A program made the translations under genes and the position numbers. Below, one piece after another: positions 50,308 to 61,381 of a stretch of 64,000 nt of DNA (the first letter of the stretch is position 1; the number at the start of each line of letters is the position of its first letter). Below the pieces are notes generated by a model. The model saw only the letters and a program-made list of their open reading frames with translations, was not told the DNA's origin and searched no databases. Origin of the DNA: Strigops habroptila (lineage: Eukaryota; Chordata; Aves; Psittaciformes; Psittacidae); NCBI RefSeq assembly GCF_004027225.2, contig NC_044277.2, positions 30,084,995 to 30,148,994 of the forward strand, given 5' to 3'.

Positions 50308-51790
50308 TAAGTTGCTCAAAGTAAACAAAATATTATATGGAAAATTGTCTTCTGGAATAGAATTGAAAGCAGCAGCAATCTCCTGCAAGCTCCTCACAGG
50401 CCAAAGCACAGAGACCTTGTGATTCAAGGAAATGGAAGATAATTGAAATCTCACCTGATGTATGTTCAAATTAGAGAATAGTTCTGACTATTAACTAAAC
50501 TGGAAATATGATGTCAAATATAATGATTCAAAAACCCTACAGAACTAATGCATTAAACAGTATAAGACATGAAAGTCCCTTTTTACAAAAAGGACTGGAG
50601 AAGGATGTGGAAGCAAGAAATTACCGAAGCACAGGTAGACCAGTGTGCCTGCGATGCTAAACAGTTGCCTGTGTTAATATTTGTTTATTAGGAACTCATA
50701 CTACTGTTTTGCAATGGTCAAATTTTAAAATACAGGAAGAATATTTGACTGTAGTAAGGTTGGTAATGTGTAAGTATCTTTATACTTGTATCTGTATCTA
50801 TGTCCATACAAATGAGAACAAAATTAGATGTACAATTTACTGTGACATGTTAATAGTAATAGTAAATAATAATGCAAAGACTTTAGTAAGCTTTCTGGAT
50901 CAGATACTGTAAGTCATAGTAACATCATTAAGGTCACAGAAACAACACTGATTTATACCTCCAAAAATAGATCTGTTGGCAAAACTTGACCATTAGAAGA
51001 AGCTGTTGTGTTTTAATGTATATTCTTTCACTTTCTCCATCCTTTATAATTACACTTTGATGGAAAGATCTGGTGGAATGCAGAGAACGCTGAGTTTTTA
51101 CAACTTGAAAAAAATAGAGGGGAAATGACTCAATGTAATTAAAATGTTTTCCCAATGACAAGGGTCACAAAACCCTCAGAATTCTGTCTGATATATGGTC
51201 TCACTGTCTGGGTCAAACTTCTAGGATTAGTTATTTCTTTGGAGGAAACTCATTCATTTGACTTTCCCGCAAGATTTTCTCACATGTGGTTCTATGTTCT
51301 CTTTTTTCCCCTTTCACAGTTTTAAACTTTCTATTGTATAATAGTCTCTTTTCTGACCCAAATCAGCTGAAATGAATGAACAAAGACAGTTCTGCAGGGG
51401 GGGAAGAAAAAAAGAAAGACATTTGTCAAAAAAGGTGGTCACTGGATCTAGGCCTTTCACTCTTCCTGTTCTGATGGTGTTGATGGTATTGACGGTGATT
51501 TCAAGCTGTCTGTCAAACTGGTGTAAGTCTTTTAACATGCCATTTCTCACTCTCTGTCCCCCACTATTTCTCCTAGTTGTCATTCAAATTGTCCCACTAA
51601 GAGAACAAATAAGTGCATGCCATGAAAACTAGCAAGGTGATATAATGAATGAGTTACAATAAATGCCCCCAGCATAAAACAATTATGTACCTGCTGTTGT
51701 CAAAAACATTCAACATTCCCTTTGTTGAAAAGGAAACAGCTATAAATTATTCACTGGGGCACTGAAAATCTTTTATTTTTTCTTTCTTTC

Positions 51791-51806
51791 TTTTTTTTTT
51801 TTTTTT
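51791..51806 (+). repeat. Poly(T) run, 16 bases
   Basis: Uninterrupted T16 following a TCTTTC-rich tract. Simple sequence. Confidence 0.85.
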
Positions 51807-51930
51807 GTTTCTTCCAATTAATTCTTCCCTGAACATCCCTAGGTATTTAGCTGAGAGTAGAAATTTACATGCAGAGAATTGAGAATTTTAGCTGTTTCTT
51901 GGGATTGTCAGGCTGAATGCCCAAATTAAA

Positions 51931-51951
51931 AATAATAATAATAATAATAAT
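51931..51951 (+). repeat. (AAT)7 microsatellite
   Basis: Seven uninterrupted copies of aat. Confidence 0.9.
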
Positions 51952-54205
51952 GAAGTTTACCATATTTTTCTGTGTATAACCAGAGCTTAGTTATAAAAAA
52001 AACATTGTTCAGGATCAGTACAGGTTATATGTGTCCAGGAGTAAATATAACCAAGAGCCTCTCTCATTCCCAATAACTCCCCACCCTTTGTTGCCCCCAA
52101 GTCTCTTTCTTATTTCAGAATTTGCTTTATCCTGAAGTATATACCCAACCTCATGATAGCCTTATTCCCTTATGACATTGTTTTTGTGGTTTCTCAAAGG
52201 GTATAGATTTCCTGAAGATTTTCCAGAAACAGTGCTTTTAAAGAGGAAAACTGCCTTCATGCACTGAGTCCAAAAGTAATGTCTAAACGCAAAGTCAGTG
52301 TTCTGTCCTCACTTAAGAAGCTGTGGGATGAGGCCCAAATGGGGTTCTTGTTCCTTTTTATTTTCAAAAACATCAAACATCTCAGCAGGGCATCAGGAGT
52401 AATTTAAAAAAAATGATAAAACATCTTATTCAGGAATGAAAGTGTGCTTATTATATTGTTAGCAGTATTTAATTTTATTCTAAAGGTGGGGCAAGTAAAT
52501 GCCTGTTATTCTGGATGGTGCTAAAATGTGTCAGCAAAAAGGCCTCTGGATTTCTGCTTCTAGTAAATATCTAATCCTTGTGCTTTGTGCTTGTGCCTAG
52601 AGAATATTTTGTCAAGGCAGAAACAGGGATGCCCAGCTGAATTTGTAGATTTGTAGCTTTCCAGGTGTGAAGAGAATGTGTCCATACAAATGGACACAAA
52701 TGCTGTGGGTCCCCTGGCTACGTCTCCAAACCAAAAGACGGTGTCTGCCATGCCTACAGTATGGTTGCAACAGTGGATTTTACAGTCCAACTATAGTTGT
52801 TAGACTGAACTATATGTGGTAACTGAGGGCTTAAATGAGGAATGGCCTAGGTTACTTCCCAGCAGACTGTTTAATGTCATGTTCTCCTGGTTCACAAGCA
52901 GCATCTGAAGAAGATGTGAGAGACACTGACTGGTCATGGAAGAGAAAAGCCAAACACTCAGTTTGAGAGACCCTCCAGTCATTAAGAGGCAATAGTCCAA
53001 AATTCCAAGAAAGGGAAGCTGAAAATAGGGATGATTTTGTTTTCTTTTGGTTTTATGAGAAGTACACTTTTTTTATTTTATTCAAAATATATTGTTTATT
53101 TGATATATGCTGGTTAGATATATGCTGGTTTGTGGAGAATCAGCATCGCTAATGTTTCACTAGAAGGAAATCCTATCCTTTAAACTACCAAAAGCCATAA
53201 CACATTATTCAGAGATATATGATAGAAGCCTGGCTCAACAGACACTTCTGTTTTAAGTCCCTTTGTAATCCGTTGCTATTGTGTATGAAACAGATGAAGT
53301 AAGAAGAATATAATCAGTTTACGAAGGATATTATACAAAATGGTTGCTTGTGATGCCAGGAGACTATTCTCAATGGCCCAGGAGGTCTCTCTTGGTTTTG
53401 AGTCCCCATAATTAAAGCAGCTCTAAGATCAGTGAAATTTAGGGAGGGGATTAGCACAGCTGCTGTACCTCGTTAGGCGCTTCTTACTGCCTGCACCAGA
53501 AATGTCCTTCACAAGTTCAGTCAGAGTCGCTGTTGGGAACAGGACTTTAACAGAGTTTTTGGATTAAAAGAAACAGTTCCTATATCAATATCACCATATG
53601 ATCCATGAGCACCTCAATCATAAAAGTAAATGGCATTAAGTGAGCAAAGAGCACTCTGCTGTGTCTGTTCTGCTGCTGTTCGCTCAAAGATATTAATAAA
53701 AGGAAGAAGTACTGATCACAGTTACTGTGGGTTGTTTTTTCTGATTTCCTAACAATCCTAAATATTTTGAGGATTTTTGACTGTTAAAAAGAGCATCTTA
53801 ACAAGCAGTATTTTGTTTAATGAGATTTGTAACCAAAGCAAAAGAAATGAAAATAACATTCACAATCAGCCTCCACCGTCAGTTGAAAATAATGTCTCTG
53901 TCCCCTTGTGAAACTGTCCTAAAAAGTCAAAATGTTTGGAAATGGGAAAATAAATTGTTGATGTTTCCAATTTCCTCCCCTTTTTAAGCATATTTGACTT
54001 TACTTCACAGATAGTGTTTGACTGCCCAACCTCATATATTTCAGCAAATAAATAGTTACCTGAAAATTATTAGTTTAGTCCTACTCACTGGTACTGCTAA
54101 CCATCCCAATACAGAGTAACAATTACAGTCACTAAAAAATTGGAATAAATAATTTGAATGCTATTATGTGAATACACATTTTTCCATGAGTACTAAAAGA
54201 AATGT

Positions 54206-54285
54206 TTTTCAGAAGGACCACAGTTATTTGGAAGCTCAAATGGGTAAATGCTTTGTGCTAAAATCAAAAGACATTTTAGGACCTC
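54206..54285 (+). repeat. Dispersed repeat, copy A
   Basis: ttcagaaggaccacagttat, then ttggaagctcaaatgggtaa, then ttgtgctaaaatc...agacatttta parallels copy B at 55203-55275 in the same order and strand. Probably a decayed interspersed repeat of the 'cctaaatggg' class; could be a small local duplication. Confidence 0.45.
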
Positions 54286-55202
54286 CTTTTTTAAACACTT
54301 ATTTAGCAACTTATCAGAGAATGAACAAACAGATATACTACTTGCCAACCTAGACTAAAATGTGGCATTAAAAACCTCAGTATTTCCAGAAATTAAATAG
54401 TGGTAAATTTTTACTTGTTTAAGCTGATATTTAGTTCTTTAAAAAGTATATACCGCAAATGGTAAGTGGAGTAATCAAATCTACTTTCTAAGGCTCTTCT
54501 CAGATTCCTCACTGGTTGTGTTCAGCCTCAGTAGGAAAAGAAAATTCAGAACAGGAGAAGCTTTCCCCAGATTTTGGGTGAGGTTGAACTGAGCTTTTTG
54601 TGTATGCAAGACAGCTCTGGCAGCTTTACACATATTAATTCTGGTGCCCTGTTTAGTCATGTGTTGTTTCCTTTGTCCTTTGCTTCTTTATTTCTTCATA
54701 AGGATGCCTACATGTGATTTTTGTAACCATTAACTGTAATTAATAGCAGAACATTGCTAGAAAGTCAGACATAATTGATTTCTTATTTTTTCTGTGCTAA
54801 AGATCAAGGGGCTATATCCTTCTTCCGCCATTATGCATGCAGAGCTATAGGAGAATGGACCCTCTGGGACAAGTCTAATATCCGGTACACTGCTGTCTAC
54901 CAGATCCTTATTATAAAAAGCTTTCTACTCTAGCCAAGCTGTGAAAAAGCTCATGCTGTAGTGGCTGCAAAATGAGCAACTTTGATTACGTAGTCCCCAT
55001 CAAGAGTAAGCTTATAAGTTAGCAAATTGAATTCCTGAACAAGACCTGTTCATCAAATAAATCTGAATACCAATAGCTTTCAAGCAGATTACAACTGGTT
55101 TGGGGGCAGTAAGAAAAGATGATGCATTTGATGGAGAGTTTGCTCTGTTACTTGTAAAATTTAGAGCTAAGTGAATTATTGCCAGAATATTAAATCAAAT
55201 GA

Positions 55203-55275
55203 ATTTCAGAAGGACAAGTATTTAGGAGCTCAAATGGGTGAACAGTTGGTGCCAGAAACAGAAGATGTTTTATTT
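55203..55275 (+). repeat. Dispersed repeat, copy B
   Basis: ttcagaaggacaagtattta then ggagctcaaatgggtgaaca then ttggtgccagaaacagaaga matches copy A about 1 kb upstream with a few indels. Confidence 0.45.
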
Positions 55276-56388
55276 TTATTTTAATGCTTTCAAACAGGCA
55301 AAGATTTGATGATTCATTTTGAAAACATCAGAACACAACCTACTTGCTTTCTCCACTAAAATGAACTTTTTGACTTAGCTTTGAGCTGAAAGTAAATAAA
55401 AAGTCATGTGCCTCATTTTAGGGGACTCCAAGGTACAGAAAAATCCTGCTGCAGTCAATATGTTTATTAGATGCTTTTTCAAAAAGTTGATTAAGAAAAA
55501 CCCAAGGTATTTTAAATGGTGTTTTAAAGAACACCTTATTATGACATTGATACATCCTAACCTGTTCATAATGCCTAATGTAATTTTTTAATCTGCCTTT
55601 AATTAAGAAGAAACCACTCTTCCTTTTGTACTAACCTATTTGAAATAACCTATTGCTCCATAATTTTCTCCTGTGTCAAAGTGTAAAAATTTTGCGTTTT
55701 CTGATAGGAAACAGATTATGTTGATCTGCATAAGGATGAAGAAACACTCATAGCAGAAGCCATCCTTTTCCATACTTAGCAAAACCAGAATGATATTGTT
55801 TATAGCAAAGGAATTGTATGGAACAGCTATACCCCAGACCAGATCTGTGATCTGTGGGAAAAGAATTTCATAGTATTTTCATGTTGACCCTATACTAACA
55901 TGAACAATAGGTATGATGTTAATGAACTCTTTCTTCACCAACAGGTACAGGAAAGGAAGATTAATTCAGGTTTTAGGTGAATGATGACACTTTAGATGAC
56001 ACTTGGAACACAGAAAGAGTCATGAAGAGTTAAGGTATACTAAAGAACTTTTCCAAATGACAGAAAAGGTGAAACCCTTTCTTTCTAAAGGAGAGCATTT
56101 TTATGTAAGTTGACAAAAACCTCCTGTTTTCAGGGTTTTATTTTATAAAGACAAATGTGAAGTCCTGTCTGTGCTGAAGCACATGAGTTTACCATTGAAT
56201 GAAACAGGTGCAATACTGCCTTATTGTCACCACCACACGCTATAAGACGAGTTCATTGCTAGGACTTGCTTTGTAAAATTAATGGTTACATTCCAAAAGG
56301 ATGCAGATGCTACAGCATAAAGAGTTACAAGAGGTCTGTGCGTAAGGCTGAGGACTTTGTTTTCTGTATATATCTTCATTTACTCTTG

Positions 56389-56496
56389 AGCACTGGCTTC
56401 CAGTACTTCCAGTACTTTCTGGAAGCCAGTGCTTCCATCATTCCTCAGCATTCCCATCTCAGCTCAGATGGGAAGCACCCATCATTCCTCAGCATT
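56389..56496. repeat. Cluster of nested hairpins and direct repeats
   Basis: Within 108 bp: perfect 15-bp inverted arms (56389-56403 and 56419-56433, loop 15); a 9-bp tandem ttccagtac in the arm and loop (56398-56406, 56407-56415); an 18-bp direct repeat ccatcattcctcagcatt (56435-56452, 56479-56496); and between these a 9-bp-arm hairpin (56451-56459 and 56466-56474, loop 6). The pattern looks like repeated template switching at a stalled fork. There is no coding sequence. Confidence 0.8.
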
Positions 56497-57934
56497 TCTT
56501 AAAGGCTAGATTAGGCATCTATCTGTTTGGTGCATGTGTTCCTGTGAATTTCACTCTGAGAGACAAATGACCAAGAAAAGCCTGTTCAGCATGTTATTAC
56601 TTGTTATTACAGACCTTATCATCCTTCAGAAATGTAAAGTATTCTATTTTCAGATATTTTATATATATATAATACCACTATTCCAATGAGAAGGCTTGTT
56701 GCTCTGGTGTTTTGGAAACTTCGTCTTTCTAAGTTCAATTTAATGGTCAGTTTGTGTTCATTTATTTTCCTGAAAATAACATTTTTCAGCTTTATTTGAT
56801 GTTTACTGCCATTGCATATTCATGGACAGAAATCACATTGCCCCTCACTGCTGATTCTGGTGGGCCAAACTAGTCGTTTCTTTAATTATTCCCGCATAAG
56901 ACACAGTTGTACTGACCATAGTAATGCACTTTCAGTGTTCATTTTTCAGTTGTAATTAATCTTTTAGAACAATGTTGTCCCAAATGGTAATCAGGATTCT
57001 GGATGGAATGAGTTTGAAAAAGAAGCTATGCAATGAGAAATGCAAAACTTAAGATGGGGAATTGTCTGCCCCATCTTTGGAATTTCGTTAACTAAAATGG
57101 TTCAAACTCCCATATCTTTACTAGGATTTTATGATTTTTTTTCTCTAGACAGAACTTTAATCTTACGCATTTGCAAGATAGATCTCCTGTCTGACACTGA
57201 GGAAGGATTTTTGCAACCACTTAAGCCACTCTCTAGAAGCTCATTAACTGTTAATTGAATCCAATTCGTAACAAAAAAATCCTCTGTTTTCACTTTTGTT
57301 TCAGTCCAAAAGAATTTCAGCTTTTCTGGCTTTCAGATTAAAAATTGTCTCTGAAGCATCTGAGACGCAACAGGGAGGGTACAGTTTTTCATTTTGTCCC
57401 ATGGACTGTGCTGGAAGGAACAATAGTGTCAGATCCTAAAATCTTTTGACTACCTGCGGAGAGGTAAGTGCAGAAAGAACATCAAGCCAAGCTATTCCTG
57501 AGGCGATTTAGCTATTTGTTTTTTGAAAGGTTGAAATAATACAGTACAGGATGCAGAAGGGTCTTAATTGGTATACAGAGGCAGTATATCTCAGTGCCAC
57601 AATTCAGTCTCACCCTCTATTACAGGCTGATATGGTTTATTTTTGTGTTATTTATGTAGTGAGCTTTCTGCCTTATCAGCTGGAGAGCATGGTTTTGAAA
57701 TACGACTTTGAGAACAAAAAGTTTGAGAATTACTTTGGGAGTGAATTAAAAGGGACTATTCAAAACCTCTTGAAGTTTTCTGAAGCAGTGAATTGCTTAT
57801 GAGTGATTTTAATGGTCATACCTGGCACCTCCTCATATTTTTTAATAAATATCTATAGCTTTTTTATTGAACTCCTTCCTAATGTTTTAATAGCATCTTA
57901 GTGAATTTCTGGGTTTTTTGGTTTGGTTAAGTTT

Positions 57935-57988
57935 TGTGTGTGTGTGTGTGTTTTGGTTTTGGTTTTGTTTCTTTTTTTTTTTTTTTTT
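57935..57988 (+). repeat. (TG)8, TTTTGG repeats and T17
   Basis: (tg)8 at 57935-57950 is followed by ttttgg-type repeats and a T17 run at 57972-57988. Composite low-complexity sequence. Confidence 0.85.
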
Positions 57989-59357
57989 GTATTATTTTTA
58001 TTTTATTGTTTGATTTGGGAAGGCAGCCCATGATCCCAGGATAATTCTTCTAATTTTTCTTTTACCTCATCCTTTCATCACAGAAAAGGAAAAAATACTG
58101 TCTTTCTATCTCTTGGATGACCTTTCTTTATTCATATATTACACATTAGGACTATTTTCCATTTTTCTGCAGTGCCTATGCCTGGATATTCAGCAAAGGT
58201 TATTATAAAAAATGAATAGTTAGTTATTAGTAGTGCATTATTCATTGTTTGAGTGGTTTACTGTGAGAAGGATGATAACCATAACAAAGTATTTTTCCTT
58301 TGTTTTGAAAGCAAATACTCGTTTCAGTTTCGAATAAAAAAAGCACAAGAGAGAAGAACAGTTTACAAGCATGAGAAAGAATTGTTTACAGCTATAACAT
58401 CTTCTCAACTCTGCACTCCTACTCATGGTATGTATCTCCGCTAATTTTCAGAATTTCAGAATTACATCAGGAGAGGTTGAGAATTAAGATCACCTGGTAA
58501 TGGTGTGTTTTTCTTCAAAACAAATACATCTTATCAAGGAAACTGGTGGTAGCAGGGCCAAAACAATATGTATATTTTCAGATTTCAGTACATTTCATGT
58601 GAAAAGAGATAGCAAATGCAGAGTTTTTGTATGAAACTGCATATTTCAGCAGATGTGATATGACTCTGATAAATCTTAGCCATCAGAGGTGATTTGGTAG
58701 AAATGATCCAGGTGGCAACACTGGTGTCAAGAAGCTGAGAAAATAAGGTCTAACTTGTAATTTCTTTCCCTTATGTGATGTCAGAGGTATGTATGGAGTA
58801 ACAGTTTTGTCAGATTAAAATGCACTAGGTTGCAAATATTTTGATTGAGACAAATCTCAAGGTTTTCATACGATCTCTCCAAATCTTTCCAGACATCATT
58901 TGCAGGATGAGAATAATAAACAGTATGTGTATTGGCTAATAACATTTACTGGCAGGGTTATACTCTGGAGGAGTGAAAAGCATGCCTTCCAGATTTTCAC
59001 TGTACAATGTGTAAGAAGTATACAGCTAGGTGAGAAATACTAGAAAAAACAAAAACCAAAACCAACAACAACAAAAAAACCCCAAAACAGTGCTTTTCAT
59101 TTTACTTGCTCAGACATTTCTACACTAAAATTATCTGCACTCTGAAAATAAACACATACGCTATTGATTCAAGCTCTAATTTACATCCAGGTATCTCTAC
59201 TGGTTTTGAAAAGAGTTTCCTGTTCTTACCTGAGAAAAAATTTCTGTACCAAAGTAAACATGTTTGCATTAGAGCAAACAAAAGACTCTGTATTCTATTA
59301 GGAATGATTAACAAAAGGTTTGTTTTTAAACACTGACAGTAATCTCTAGATCTATTC

Positions 59358-59381
59358 ACATTTTACACATTTTACACATTT
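59358..59381 (+). repeat. 9-bp tandem repeat (acattttac), about 2.7 copies
   Basis: acattttac at 59358-59366 and 59367-59375, then acattt. Exact copies. Confidence 0.8.
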
Positions 59382-60840
59382 CTCTTAATATTAAAAATAC
59401 ATTAAATCATTTTATTTGTGCCTATGAAGCTGATGTGATCTGTTATACAGGAAGATTTATTCTCCTGTAGTTTTCTGGGATGTAAATGAAATTTAAAAAG
59501 ACCAAAATAAAAACTACAAGTAAACCAAGGAAAAGCAATCATAGAAAATAATGTTGCAACATTGAAGTAACAATGCAGGAAATCTCAATGTGAAAGTGTA
59601 TAGAAGAAACAGGTGATTGTGTTTTAAAAGAAAATGGAAATAAAAATATTTGTACTCATCCCAGCTCATGCTCTCATACTCACATGTTCCCAAACACCAA
59701 GATGTTGTTATCCAGGTCATCTATCTAGGAGAACATGGGAGACAAGAGACACCAGTTTTTGGGTTCTTTTCTTGATGTGCTTGGATTGTTCTTAGGTTGA
59801 TAACCATATGCTTTCCTTGGATGGGGCTTTTTGTGTCATTAGGAACTGACCATGATAGCTCACGCCACCCTGTCTCACCTCTGTGAGCATCAGGACTTAC
59901 TTGCTATCCTTGCTGTCCCCACCTGGGTGTCCTGTGAAGCCCAACCTGAATGTGTGTTGGGATCTAAATGACCTGCTAATGTTAATGCATCTGTGCATGC
60001 TCATCATATACTCTTTCCTGTCTTTATCTTTCTGGTGTTTCCACAGCTGTATTTTCTCAGTTTTGTCCATTCATGCTAATTTTTACACTTCTATTATAAT
60101 TCTCCACATAATTAAACTGTAACACTACCATGTTAACTATGTCTCTTCTTTCTGATGTCTGAACTCCATAAATTCAAGTTCATGTAACTTGAATTAGAAT
60201 TTAATTACTTTTAGGCCTTTTTTGATTCTTACTACATCAATATTTAGAATCTAGATGTAGTAATTTAGTGAGTTTTTCTTGCTCAGTGGCTAACCTTTTA
60301 GTCTATATGAATAACAAAGTGCATGCCCACAAACTGCAGTGAAACTGTTCTACAAACCATAACTATAGCCAGGGAGACAAGGTTAATTTTGTACAAAGAC
60401 CAGAAGAAACTGGATATTTTGTCAGGAGTTTTTTTATATGTATACTTAAGAGCAAAATACCTTCTAGTGTATTTTTTGATGTTTTGGTCTGTTTCTGTAC
60501 TGGGTCTTTAATTTATAGCACAACCAGTGTGCTGTAAAGAAGTCTTATTGTACATGAGAAATGAAATCTATTTCTCTTCAAGAATGTCTATTCAGAACAA
60601 GTCCCATACTTAGTTCATGTCCATGCTAGCCTGTCATAACATAATGTGTAGGAAACAGATGAAAAGAGAAAATACTAAGACTTTAGAGAATCTTCCATCT
60701 GTCTTTACATTTTTTGCCAAAGTCAGAAATCACAGTCATTTCTCAGATTGTACAATCCTGTACCAGAAGGTGACAATTGTTGTGTTCCTAGGACACAAAC
60801 CATGTTTGAGACCTGTGGCTATTGTTTGTTAGTTGTTTTT

Positions 60841-60864
60841 GTGTGTGTGTGTGTGTGTGTGTGT
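60841..60864 (+). repeat. (GT)12 microsatellite
   Basis: Twelve uninterrupted gt units, followed by a GT/T-rich tail to about 60910. Likely length-polymorphic. Confidence 0.92.
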
Positions 60865-61262
60865 ATTTTGTTGTGGTTTGTTGGTTTTTTTGTTGGTTTT
60901 TTTTTTTTTAAGTTAAAAAGCTAGAAAGCATGGCTGGCAACTTCTGTTTGTATATTGATGTATTTGGAATATCAATTGAATTGAGGTCCTTTTCGTTGGA
61001 AAGGGTAGGCAAAGAAGCATTACAAAAGGAGATCTCTGGAGGGCTTCTAAACTCTCCAATTTACCTCTCCTTTCTTGTTGCTAGTGCATGATGAGTTCTA
61101 CTGCATTTTGGGATTCTATGTGGTCCCTGGAACTTTGGAGGAATGAAATTTCATTGAAAGTATGAGAAATGCATTGCTCTTGTGTTGATGTGACTGCTAC
61201 TTAAAGTACAGTAAGGGCACAGGCTGGACACCTGTTGAACCACGCACACTTTCTGTGAATCT

Positions 61263-61290
61263 AAATAAACAAATAAATAAATAAATAAAT
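61263..61290 (+). repeat. (AAAT)n microsatellite
   Basis: Five perfect aaat units (61271-61290), preceded by an imperfect aaataaac (61263-61270). Confidence 0.85.
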
Positions 61291-61361
61291 GCCACAATAG
61301 TTTCAGAAAATCCTTCGGGTATGTTCTGGTTCTAAAAAATCAACACAAAACAGTTCTTTTC

Positions 61362-61381
61362 TTTTTTTTTTTTTTTTTTTT
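61362..61381 (+). repeat. Poly(T) run, 20 bases
   Basis: T20, the longest homopolymer in the window, followed by ccag. It resembles a splice acceptor, but the sequence after it has early stops in all frames. Confidence 0.85.

Noticed and set aside
49790..50324. ORFs of 70-111 codons with hydrophobic stretches
   Set aside because: They lie inside the solo LTR and do not correspond to any retroviral gene region.
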